Program-made: the position numbers and the translations under genes | Notes under the pieces: generated by a model | Databases searched by the model: none | What the model was told of the DNA's origin: nothing | What the model saw: only the letters and a program-made list of their open reading frames with translations | Shown here: piece after piece, positions 25,540 through 33,694 of the stretch | Layout of the letters: each line of letters begins with the position of its first letter | How positions within the stretch are numbered: position 1 is the stretch's first letter | Source of the DNA: Treponema denticola | GTDB taxonomy: Bacteria; Spirochaetota; Spirochaetia; Treponematales; Treponemataceae | Assembly: GCF_024400535.1 (NCBI RefSeq) | Contig: NZ_CP038800.1 | Coordinates: 62,001 to 126,000 of the forward strand | DNA: 64,000 nucleotides | Direction of reading: 5' to 3'

Positions 25540-26274
25540 ATGAAAAAATTTGCGATTATGGGTTTAGGAACATTCGGAGTACGAATGCTGGATGAGCTTA
25601 TAAAAATCGGGGCTGAGGTTATAATCATTGAGCAAAATAAAGACCTTATTGAAATGTATAAATCTAAAGCTTCTTCTGCAATTGTACTTGAAGAAATAAG
25701 CGAGCTTTCAGTACGCAAAATTCTTCCCTCCAAGGTGGATACGGTAATCGTAGACTTCGGCCGCAAGGTGGAGCTTTCAGTAATCAGCACGACAATCTTA
25801 AAAAATTTAGGTATTGTAAACATTGTTGTACGTGCCCAATCCGACGAACACGGAAGACTCTTAAAAACAGTAGGAGCCACCAGTGTAATTTATCCCGACA
25901 GTGAGGCAGCCAAAAGAACAACCCCTATTTTAGCCGCCGATCTCCTTCTTAAATTTATGCCTATTTCAAAAAACCTTGCCCTTGCCGAAGTCGGAGTGGA
26001 AGCAAGATATGTCGGTAAAAGCCTTGCCGAATCCAATATCCGAAAAGATATGAGCGTAAACATCATAGCCCGCCGAAAAAAAGAAAGCGAAGACTTTATC
26101 TTTATGGATGACCCTGAGTATAAATTCGAAGATGATGATGTTCTTTTAGTTGTTGCCTCTGAAGAACACATCTATAACTTTTCCGGCGGAAAGATAAGCC
26201 TAAAAAATAATTTAAAAAAAGAAAATACGATTAAACATTCTATTTTTAAGAATCTATTTTCATCAAAAAAGTAG
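25540..26274 (+). CDS. TrkA/KtrA-type potassium-channel regulatory protein
   Basis: The protein has 244 residues. It has an RCK_N Rossmann domain (MGLGTFGVRMLDEL at 7-20, IIIEQNKD as the nucleotide-binding acidic end) and an RCK_C domain (AEVGVEARYVGKSLAE from about 150). This is the single-RCK-pair size of KtrA rather than the double TrkA. It gates a membrane TrkH/KtrB potassium transporter, which is not adjacent here. It follows gyrA by 9 bp and is probably co-transcribed. The C-terminal 20 residues are very basic. It converges on the large minus-strand operon only 8 bp away. Confidence 0.87.
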   Translation: MKKFAIMGLGTFGVRMLDELIKIGAEVIIIEQNKDLIEMYKSKASSAIVLEEISELSVRKILPSKVDTVIVDFGRKVELSVISTTILKNLGIVNIVVRAQSDEHGRLLKTVGATSVIYPDSEAAKRTTPILAADLLLKFMPISKNLALAEVGVEARYVGKSLAESNIRKDMSVNIIARRKKESEDFIFMDDPEYKFEDDDVLLVVASEEHIYNFSGGKISLKNNLKKENTIKHSIFKNLFSSKK

Positions 26275-26282
26275 CTAATCAA

Positions 26283-28082
26283 TTAGCGTAAATAAAAACG
26301 TTGTTTTTTTATACAATCATTAATGCCGTCAGGGTTTGTATACCATATCTCAATTGTCCACCAACCTGAATAATAAGTCCCTCCTTGATCATTACCCCAT
26401 CCGCTTATAGCCTGTACTCTATCTCCAGATATGTTTATAGTAGTACTATAACTATATCCTGAAGGTGATGTCTTATAATTTCTTTTGATAGTACCATCTG
26501 GTTCAATAATTTTTATATTAAATTTATATTCTTTATTTACATTATTACAAGTTTCGATTTTAATTTGCGGCTTTAAATATCTTATATTGTAGGCCGTTAG
26601 TGTATCTCCCGGATTTGTCAACCACCTATTATTATACCAATTTCCAAGTTTTATTTCGGTAATTTTAATGTCCCGTAAATACTTATAATTTAAATAACCG
26701 ATTTTTCCGTCATATCTAGCTTTTACAAAATTATTAGAGTTTGATTTTTCGGAAATTTTTATTAATTTATCTTGTTTTAATAATTCATTAATACTATAGT
26801 CGGTAGAAGGCCCTGAACGAACTCGTAAATCGTTGATATGAACATATTTTTCTTTATATTTATCCCATAAAGCATAAAGAGTCATATTGCCGTCAAAATA
26901 TTGCCTAGAACCTGCAAAATAGGTAGTCCCTGTTCCGTCAGCTCTTGTATTCCACCCCTCAAATTCATAACCGTAAATGTACATATTTTCATTAAATGGA
27001 AGTATTATGGCATTTCCTTTTTTTTCTTTTATAGAATTTGGAGCGTAACCGCTTCCTCCATTAGCATCAAAGGTAACTTTATAATTTTGTGTTGAGTTAT
27101 AAATTATAAATATAAAACCGATAAAAGCAACTAAAAAAAGAACAATAAATAGCGGTTTATAAGAGTTTTTGCCTGTTTCTCGCGGTGTATTTTGAACTTC
27201 TACTTCATTTATATTTATATCTGAAGCTGCAAATGGTAATTCTGACGATACCTGAGCATCATCTTCGTATTCTATATCCTGCTCAATGAATTGTTCTTCA
27301 GTATCAATAGCTTCTTCTATATAATCATTATCAATCTCGTATTCCGTATTTAATTCCGAATATGTTTGAGAGTCTTTATCTTCGCTGCTATTTTTTAATT
27401 CCGGTTCGGCATCATCCATGTCTGCATCTGCACTCTGCTCATATAAAATAGGATCTTCTTCCGGTACAATTTCTCTTTCTTCCGTTTTTTTATCTGCTTC
27501 AAGAATTTCTGCTTGGTTTTGTTTTATTCTGTTTTCTATTTTTTCGGTATTAAGGGACAGCACTTTATCTTCTAAATCTGTAAATAGCAATTCTATTTTT
27601 TCGGAAACAGGCCAATCCAGTTTTTCATTTTTTTTATAGCTTGTACTAAAGCAGCCGTTTCTATATATATAAACCGCCCAGTTTTCATCTTTCATAGAAT
27701 AATTTTTACGTTTGCTTCCAAATTTTTCTAAAAAAATATTTTCTATTTCTTGTAAATCCAGCCAGCCTTTTTCGGTATAACAATATTGATTTTTAAGTTT
27801 TCCTATACCGAAAATATATTCGGTTCCGTAATTAAGAAAAACGTGTCGGCTTAACGTTTCAGAAAAGGTTAAGTTTAAATGTTCTGCAAGTGCAAGGTAC
27901 GGTATAAAATCCTCTGCAGTGGAAACGTGTAAGAGTGTTTCAGCATTTTCTATCTTGATTGTAAAAACCCATGCAGCCTTATTTTCATCATATAAAGCAT
28001 CGCTATATTCAAATTCAATACCAATTTCTTTTTCAAGTTTTAATTTCGCTTCGTCTTTTGATATTTCGCTACGATATTCCAT
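26283..28082 (-). CDS. Membrane-anchored protein: shared N-domain, B-repeat, SH3 domain
   Basis: The protein has 599 residues. Residues 1-213 form a domain of unknown function shared almost identically with the chimeric actin-like protein (30665-31308). Residues 214-305 are very acidic and low in complexity. One transmembrane segment lies at 310-328 (IVLFLVAFIGFIFIIY). After it comes a Listeria-Bacteroides B-repeat (YKVTFDANGG to TLYALW, 334-402). An SH3b-like domain follows (DLRVRSGPSTDYSINELL, 415-475), then a C-terminal beta domain to 599. Topology is probably N-terminus inside and SH3 outside the inner membrane. SH3b domains often bind cell wall. It is the last gene of the tubulin-like/actin-like operon. 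Confidence 0.75.
   Translation of the reverse strand: MEYRSEISKDEAKLKLEKEIGIEFEYSDALYDENKAAWVFTIKIENAETLLHVSTAEDFIPYLALAEHLNLTFSETLSRHVFLNYGTEYIFGIGKLKNQYCYTEKGWLDLQEIENIFLEKFGSKRKNYSMKDENWAVYIYRNGCFSTSYKKNEKLDWPVSEKIELLFTDLEDKVLSLNTEKIENRIKQNQAEILEADKKTEEREIVPEEDPILYEQSADADMDDAEPELKNSSEDKDSQTYSELNTEYEIDNDYIEEAIDTEEQFIEQDIEYEDDAQVSSELPFAASDININEVEVQNTPRETGKNSYKPLFIVLFLVAFIGFIFIIYNSTQNYKVTFDANGGSGYAPNSIKEKKGNAIILPFNENMYIYGYEFEGWNTRADGTGTTYFAGSRQYFDGNMTLYALWDKYKEKYVHINDLRVRSGPSTDYSINELLKQDKLIKISEKSNSNNFVKARYDGKIGYLNYKYLRDIKITEIKLGNWYNNRWLTNPGDTLTAYNIRYLKPQIKIETCNNVNKEYKFNIKIIEPDGTIKRNYKTSPSGYSYSTTINISGDRVQAISGWGNDQGGTYYSGWWTIEIWYTNPDGINDCIKKQRFYLR
27437..28082 (-). repeat. Duplicated segment A, copy in the SH3 gene (other copy 30665-31308)
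   Basis: The first about 645 bp of the SH3 gene match the first about 645 bp of the chimeric gene almost base for base. Only a few substitutions change residues (A/V at 47, S/N at 123). It marks one edge of an internal tandem duplication. Confidence 0.9.
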
Positions 28083-28329
28083 TACTTTTTTTCTCCAAAT
28101 TACTTATCTACTAAATTTAATCCATCTCCGCTATTATTTCTTCTATCGAAATCTTTTGTTGTAAGCCCACAAAATTGTAACAAGACAAAAAGTAAAAGGA
28201 TTCTTTTCTCGTACTTGCTTGTTTACTTTCCTGATTTTTATCTTTTCCCCCGTCTGCATCTTCTGCAAAATTTTGAAAAGAAAGAGTTATAAACAATAAA
28301 AACAAAAATAGAATTTTATTAATCTTCAT
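28083..28329 (-). pseudogene. Fused remnant of the coiled-coil gene and the metalloprotease gene
   Basis: A 70-codon frame (28329-28117) begins with the same 36 residues as the gene at 33691 (signal peptide MKINKILFLFLLFITL onward), then diverges at about 28221. About 70 bp of unmatched sequence follows (28153-28220). From 28152 to 28083 the DNA equals the last codons and 3' flank of the metalloprotease gene (compare 31309-31380). It is what is left of a duplicated two-gene segment after a deletion of roughly 2.1 kb. A secreted short peptide is formally possible, but the context says relic. Confidence 0.8.
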
Positions 28330-28332
28330 TAT

Positions 28333-30663
28333 TTATCTTTCTCCATTATAAAAAGCAACGGCATTTAGATATGCCATTTTGTAAGAAAATAAAATCTTGA
28401 ATATTTCCATACTATCCGTTCGGCAATTTCTTGCAAAGTCCATAGCAGGTTCAAAATTTTGCGTCCATAAAGACGAGTCAAGCGGTTCATAAGAAGCTGT
28501 GCGTTCTTGTTTCTCCTTAACATTTAAAACCCAACGGGCATCAAGATTATTACTGTAATTATCTTTGAAATACCATGAAGGTTTTAAGATTTCTGCAGCT
28601 TCAATAAATTGAGCATAATTTTCCTCAAGTTCTTTAACACTTGCCGTTGTAATTATAGGCTGCTTTTTTATAGTTTTTATATAATTTTGAGCTTCCTTTT
28701 TAGCTTCAGCAGCAGCAGCTTCTATGTTTTTATGCATTTTGCCGTCAGCACCCGACAGTAAGCCCAAGGCTAAAATATCACCATCTGCACTTCTGTCATA
28801 TGTTTCACAAATCCTTCCTATAATGGCACCGCAGTTAAATCCGTCTTTTTGGCCGGTAAAGTGACTTGACCCTCCGCCGAAAAGGTGGATATCGAAAGTC
28901 CCATCTCCCTTTGTCATAGTTTTGACAAAGTTCTTTAATATGACTATTTCAGCAAGATAGCCAAGATCAAAAAGATTTTGTAACTCTAAAGGGATTTGTC
29001 CTTTTTGGAGACGGTTAATTAAGCAAAGAAGATTATTACGGGCTTTATTGACATCAATATGTTTTTCAGAGCGTTGTTTTGTCAGTTCGTCATTTAACTT
29101 TTTCACAATATCAATAAGGTTTGAATTGTCCCGCGTATCAACTTTAAAAAGGTCTTCAACCTTTTTGTATTTTGAAAAATAAAGATAATCCCATATAGGC
29201 TGTAAAATTATTTTATGGCCTCCAAGCCTAATAGAAAAGTTTGTTACCAAAGAAACACTTGATGCATCGGCACTTGAATCTTTTGCGGCCTTATTTTTAA
29301 ATAAAGCTATATCTGTTGAAAGGGCTTTTATATCAATCAAAGCAGCTCCTGAACCTGTGTGGAAAGCATTATTATGACATATTCTATTTGCTATTGCCAG
29401 TGATTCGGGAAGATATAAATCAATGTTTATCTTAGGTCTTAAATAAGGCATTCTTTTTTCAATATTTTCTTTAGCAGACTCCCAACAACTTTTCATAAAT
29501 TCATAATTTTCTTTAAGGTAGGCTGTGCGTATATTGATTTCGGAACATTCTAAATGTAATGAGCGGTCTATTATCATAGTTAGAATACCTTGAATTAAAA
29601 GCTCCATCTCATTTCTTTTTTCTTCAACATTAGATTTGATATCGGAGGTAATTTTTACACCGCTTGCTTCGGAAACGGTTTTAGGATTTAAAAGAATGAG
29701 CTTACCTGATTTATATAATAATAAATCATTTCCCGTATTTGAATAAAGCAGAGGAGTTCCAATTATGCCGACAGGAATCTTACCTTGTACGACCTCATAT
29801 TGTTTTTCACTTTGAAATTTTGTATTGCTAAACTGTGTTTCTCTATCCGGCTTATAATAAAGAGGTGTTGTTATAGGTACACTTAAAACTTGACCTTCTT
29901 CAATTAAGACCTTTTTTATTTCTTCTTCACGCATTCCTTCTTCTAAAAAGAGAACAACAAAGCTTGAAAAACCTATATCAACGGCAACATTCATTCGTTT
30001 TTGAGATGGAAGTTCTCCGTGTATAAAGTTAGGCGCTTTTTTCCAATCCAGCTGTTCTGTCTCGGAAACAACCCTTAGAGGTAAGGCCCCAAGCCAGCTT
30101 CCGTTGCCTCTAACACCAAGCCATTTCGGTATTTCACCGCAATATATAAAATAATCACTTTCAATTTTATCAAATTGCATACCTGCAAATTCTATATCAT
30201 TAAGACCGTCAATAGCTGCTACAGACTCATTAATAAGAGGTGAAGGATATTCATAATGTTTATAAAATTCATACGTCAAATTACGGCGTGCTATCCAGCC
30301 GAATTTTGGAGCAGGTCCGAACAATGAGAGAACAGGAAAACGCTTAATATAACGTATTTGCCCTCCTTTATAAATCTTAGAAACGGTAATATCTAAGTTA
30401 TCTATGTTTATTTTGCAATTTATTGTTATTGAAGTTATTTTATTTTCAACAATTACGGTATTTTCGATAGATAGAGATATTATCTCAAGAGAGTCATTTG
30501 TTGTCCATTCAATGCTTTTTTGGGTTATAGGCGGAATAAAAGCATAGCACATATCTTGCACTTCCAACATTAGAGGTTTCATATTATACCCTAATCTGGC
30601 TCTTTCATCTATCATTGGAATAAGTGAAATACTATTCGCAAGTATTTCATCTTGATAGTTTTT
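28333..30663 (-). repeat. Duplicated segment B, copy in the chimeric gene (other copy 33695-36022)
   Basis: About 2.33 kb aligning throughout with the 3' three quarters of the actin-fold gene at 33695-36022. There are scattered substitutions and one 9-bp indel near 30250. It defines the other edge of the tandem duplication. Confidence 0.9.
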
Positions 30664-31308
30664 AATATCTAAAATAGGATCTTCTTCCGGTACAATTTCT
30701 CTTTCTTCCGTTTTTTTATCTGCTTCAAGAATTTCTGCTTGGTTTTGTTTTATTCTGTTTTCTATTTTTTCGGTATTAAGGGACAGCACTTTATCTTCTA
30801 AATCTGTAAATAGCAATTCTATTTTTTCGGAAACAGGCCAATCCAGTTTTTCATTTTTTTTATAGCTTGTACTAAAGCAGCCGTTTCTATATATATAAAC
30901 CGCCCAGTTTTCATCTTTCATAGAATAATTTTTACGTTTGTTTCCAAATTTTTCTAAAAAAATATTTTCTATTTCTTGTAAATCCAGCCAGCCTTTTTCG
31001 GTATAACAATATTGATTTTTAAGTTTTCCTATACCGAAAATATATTCGGTTCCGTAATTAAGAAAAACGTGTCGGCTTAACGTTTCAGAAAAGGTTAAGT
31101 TTAAATGTTCTGCAAGTGCAAGGTACGGTATAAAATCCTCTGCAGTGGAAACGTGTAAGAGTGTTTCAACATTTTCTATCTTGATTGTAAAAACCCATGC
31201 AGCCTTATTTTCATCATATAAAGCATCGCTATATTCAAATTCAATACCAATTTCTTTTTCAAGTTTTAATTTCGCTTCGTCTTTTGATATTTCGCTACGA
31301 TATTCCAT
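28333..31308 (-). CDS. Chimeric actin-fold protein with degenerate nucleotide-binding motifs
   Basis: The protein has 991 residues. Residues 1-213 are the N-domain of the SH3 protein (26283-28082). From residue 217 (NYQDEILANS) to the end it is a paralogue of the actin/Hsp70-like protein at 33695-36778, over 90 percent identical by eye. The DNA junction is at about 30664-30672. The actin-fold phosphate-1 motif reads DIGFSSFVV (around 444) instead of DIGSSRSVV. Phosphate-2 reads DIKALSTDIA (around 658) instead of DIGDLSTDIA, so the key Gly is lost. The adenosine motif HLFGGGSSHFTG is kept. It therefore probably does not hydrolyse ATP normally. It starts 17 bp after the metalloprotease gene. 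Confidence 0.8.
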   Translation of the reverse strand: MEYRSEISKDEAKLKLEKEIGIEFEYSDALYDENKAAWVFTIKIENVETLLHVSTAEDFIPYLALAEHLNLTFSETLSRHVFLNYGTEYIFGIGKLKNQYCYTEKGWLDLQEIENIFLEKFGNKRKNYSMKDENWAVYIYRNGCFSTSYKKNEKLDWPVSEKIELLFTDLEDKVLSLNTEKIENRIKQNQAEILEADKKTEEREIVPEEDPILDIKNYQDEILANSISLIPMIDERARLGYNMKPLMLEVQDMCYAFIPPITQKSIEWTTNDSLEIISLSIENTVIVENKITSITINCKINIDNLDITVSKIYKGGQIRYIKRFPVLSLFGPAPKFGWIARRNLTYEFYKHYEYPSPLINESVAAIDGLNDIEFAGMQFDKIESDYFIYCGEIPKWLGVRGNGSWLGALPLRVVSETEQLDWKKAPNFIHGELPSQKRMNVAVDIGFSSFVVLFLEEGMREEEIKKVLIEEGQVLSVPITTPLYYKPDRETQFSNTKFQSEKQYEVVQGKIPVGIIGTPLLYSNTGNDLLLYKSGKLILLNPKTVSEASGVKITSDIKSNVEEKRNEMELLIQGILTMIIDRSLHLECSEINIRTAYLKENYEFMKSCWESAKENIEKRMPYLRPKINIDLYLPESLAIANRICHNNAFHTGSGAALIDIKALSTDIALFKNKAAKDSSADASSVSLVTNFSIRLGGHKIILQPIWDYLYFSKYKKVEDLFKVDTRDNSNLIDIVKKLNDELTKQRSEKHIDVNKARNNLLCLINRLQKGQIPLELQNLFDLGYLAEIVILKNFVKTMTKGDGTFDIHLFGGGSSHFTGQKDGFNCGAIIGRICETYDRSADGDILALGLLSGADGKMHKNIEAAAAEAKKEAQNYIKTIKKQPIITTASVKELEENYAQFIEAAEILKPSWYFKDNYSNNLDARWVLNVKEKQERTASYEPLDSSLWTQNFEPAMDFARNCRTDSMEIFKILFSYKMAYLNAVAFYNGER
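30665..31308 (-). repeat. Duplicated segment A, copy in the chimeric gene (other copy 27437-28082)
   Basis: Nearly identical to 27437-28082, and clearly more similar between copies than segment B is. That suggests later gene conversion or stronger constraint. Confidence 0.88.
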
Positions 31309-31325
31309 TACTTTTTTTCTCCAAA

Positions 31326-32546
31326 TTACTTATCTACTAAATTTAATCCATCTCCGCTATTATTTCTTCTATCAACAAACCAAGCATACCAGAGTTCCGG
31401 TCTATCATTCCAGCCCATAAGCCAAGCATTAATAGGATCTAACTCTGCCGAATTATTTGAAGTAATCATTATTGAGTTTCCAAGCAGTTTTTTAAAATTT
31501 GCTTCGACTTCTTTTGGTACAACACCTTCTTCGTAGTATAAATCCTCTGCGCCGAATGTATGAAATATTTCATGAGCTAAAGTACCAGCCGAATGATGAT
31601 GTATATCTTTAAACCAAATCACGGCATTTGCATCGCTTCGCCCTAAGCCGCCTCTTAAACCGCAATAAGAACGATCTTGTTTATCTACAGCATAGACAGT
31701 AACCAAATAGTCATAATTAGAAAACATATTTTGATAATATGTATACTCATTTAAACCTTCAACGTAATTATCAAGAGAAACAAAGGAGCCGTTAGAACTG
31801 CCCATAAATTCCCAATCTATTGAAATATACTGATTATATTTTTTTGCCTGAGAAAGGATAATTTTTACTGCTTTGTTTATAGGTTCGGTAAGAGCGTTAT
31901 AATCCATCCGGAATATATTATTTTTAAAATTTGCCGGAAAAATCAATACTTTTATTCGTCCTGAAATTTTCCTCCTGCCTTCTTTTTTTTCATTAAGAAT
32001 TTTTTGCAGCAATTCATTTTGAAGCTTATCAATTAAAAATTCCTTTTCCGTTTTTTTCTTTTCATCTACTTGGGATGAGCTGTTTTTTTCTTTAAATTCT
32101 TCTGTTATTTTTTTACGCAAGAGTTCAAGCTCTGATGCAATTTGTTCTTGCTGTTCGGTCAGCCGCTTTAATGCTTCAGCTCCTGAATCTGTAGAATCTA
32201 CCTCAGAATTTTCATTTTTTTCTTTTTCTTGATTATCGGTTATTTTTGTTTCAATAAAAGGGCAATCAATGCCGCTGCGGTATGACCTGTATATGTTAAA
32301 AGCCTTTGCAATACGCTCCTTGTCTTCTACTGTGAGCCTTTTTTCATAACGTTCTATCACTGTATGTAAGTGAGTTATGTGTCTATCCGATTTTGCCCAA
32401 TCCCGTTCATCGTAATTATTATGGTTTACTTTAACTTCATTTATATGACGTTCATATTCTCTTATATAATTATTTTTCGATTTCGCACAAGAGGTAACAA
32501 GTAAGAAGAGAGAAAATAAAAATAAAAGTTTACTTTTTCCTTTCAT
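31326..32546 (-). CDS. Lipoprotein zinc metalloprotease (metzincin-like HExxHxxGxxD)
   Basis: The protein has 406 residues with signal peptide and lipobox LLVTSC (Cys 20), so it is anchored in the envelope. Residues about 95-195 are Lys/Glu-rich and predicted coiled coil. The C-terminal half is catalytic: LAHEIFHTFGAEDLYYEEG (around 335-353) gives zinc ligands His, His and a third Asp as in HExxHxxGxxD enzymes, plus the catalytic Glu. The segment DYLVTVYAVDKQDRSYCGLRGG precedes it. The substrate is unknown. It lies in the operon 14 bp after the coiled-coil membrane gene and 17 bp before the chimeric gene. The last codons are duplicated in the relic at 28083-28152. Confidence 0.82.
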   Translation of the reverse strand: MKGKSKLLFLFSLFLLVTSCAKSKNNYIREYERHINEVKVNHNNYDERDWAKSDRHITHLHTVIERYEKRLTVEDKERIAKAFNIYRSYRSGIDCPFIETKITDNQEKEKNENSEVDSTDSGAEALKRLTEQQEQIASELELLRKKITEEFKEKNSSSQVDEKKKTEKEFLIDKLQNELLQKILNEKKEGRRKISGRIKVLIFPANFKNNIFRMDYNALTEPINKAVKIILSQAKKYNQYISIDWEFMGSSNGSFVSLDNYVEGLNEYTYYQNMFSNYDYLVTVYAVDKQDRSYCGLRGGLGRSDANAVIWFKDIHHHSAGTLAHEIFHTFGAEDLYYEEGVVPKEVEANFKKLLGNSIMITSNNSAELDPINAWLMGWNDRPELWYAWFVDRRNNSGDGLNLVDK

Positions 32547-32560
32547 ACATTTACCTCAAT

Positions 32561-33691
32561 TTATGTTGATATTAATAATTTACCTGTTTCTACAATTTCA
32601 TAAGTATTACCTACTTTTGAAACTTTAGCAGGTAAACATTTTTTTACAAATCCCTGAATGTTTCCTTCAACTTGATATATCATTTTTAAAATGTCTTCAA
32701 TATCTTTAGTTAAGCCTTTTAGCTCCTTAGCTTCGTTGTACAAATGAAAGTTTAAAAATAAATTCATATCTTTTGTTAAGATGAACATTGCAGAAACTCG
32801 GGAACCGCCTTCTTCAAGAATTATGGAAGATAGAGATATTTTACCTCCTCTATATTTATGCTCGAAAACAGCCTTAGAAATAACTAAGAAAATATCTCCT
32901 TTCGATTTGTTCATCCTTTGCTCTCTAAGCTCTTTAGATTGATAAAGAGGTGTAATTTCGTCAACTGAGGATATGGGTTTAAGCGGTTCCGCCGGTCTTT
33001 TTACAGAAACAGAGCTTGATCGTTGGATGTCTGATAAAAAGATTTGCCGATGTGAATTCTCATTTTTTAATTTTGCCGTTTCAGAGTTTTCTATATGATT
33101 TAAAGACCTTACCCTATCCGCATCAGTACTGTATCCCCGCTGAGTTTTGGGACGCATAAGTAAAATTACACAAGTTATCAATATGATGATTAAAATTAAA
33201 ATGATAAATACAATTATTAGAATAATCAGTTTATTGTTCAAACTAATAATTTTATCTTCCAAATTAATTTTCTTTTTTTTGAATATCTCTATAGCTTCTT
33301 CAAGATTCTTTAATTTTAAGTCATATTCGGAATAACGCTGATCGCTTTTTTCTAAATATTCTCTCAACATATCTAAACTTTCTTTTTCTTTTATTTCTTG
33401 TTTTTTGGAATTATCATTTGTGCTGTCTGCTTTTTCAGTTTTTGCAGGATGCCCTTTGTTAGACATATTGCTTGAGGATTTAGATTTTTCTGACTTTTGT
33501 TTATCCTTATTATCGGTTTTGGCACCAGCATCTTTCTTACCGGTGTCTTCAGTCTTCACTTCCTTTTTTTCAGAAATTTCAGTTTTACTTTCCTGATTTT
33601 TATCTTTTCCTCCGTCTGCATCTTCTGCAAAATTTTGGAAAGAAAGAGTTATAAACAATAAAAACAAAAATAGAATTTTATTAATCTTCAT
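32561..33691 (-). CDS. Exported Lys/Glu-rich coiled-coil protein with one membrane span
   Basis: The protein has 376 residues. The signal peptide is MKINKILFLFLLFITLSFQNFA. Residues 24-105 are charged, repetitive and low in complexity (Lys, Glu, Ser, Asp). A coiled coil follows at about 110-150 (EKSDQRYSEYDLKLKNLEEA). A second long hydrophobic segment at about 153-180 is strongly Ile/Leu-rich. A C-terminal globular domain (residues about 265-376) contains ISKAVFEHKYRGGKISLSS. This predicts a periplasmic coiled coil joined through the inner membrane to a cytoplasmic domain, a shape suited to linking a cytoskeletal machine to the envelope (inference). The start is 3 bp from the actin-fold gene stop. 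I recognise no family. Confidence 0.72.
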   Translation of the reverse strand: MKINKILFLFLLFITLSFQNFAEDADGGKDKNQESKTEISEKKEVKTEDTGKKDAGAKTDNKDKQKSEKSKSSSNMSNKGHPAKTEKADSTNDNSKKQEIKEKESLDMLREYLEKSDQRYSEYDLKLKNLEEAIEIFKKKKINLEDKIISLNNKLIILIIVFIILILIIILITCVILLMRPKTQRGYSTDADRVRSLNHIENSETAKLKNENSHRQIFLSDIQRSSSVSVKRPAEPLKPISSVDEITPLYQSKELREQRMNKSKGDIFLVISKAVFEHKYRGGKISLSSIILEEGGSRVSAMFILTKDMNLFLNFHLYNEAKELKGLTKDIEDILKMIYQVEGNIQGFVKKCLPAKVSKVGNTYEIVETGKLLIST

Positions 33692-33694
33692 TAT

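Noticed and set aside
26283-28082. Internalin-like adhesin, suggested by the B-repeat
   Set aside because: There are no leucine-rich repeats and no wall anchor. The protein is a transmembrane protein with an SH3-like domain in a cytoskeletal operon.
28117-28329. A 70-residue secreted protein gene
   Set aside because: Both ends are duplicated pieces of two other genes joined by filler. Annotated as a relic, although expression cannot be excluded.
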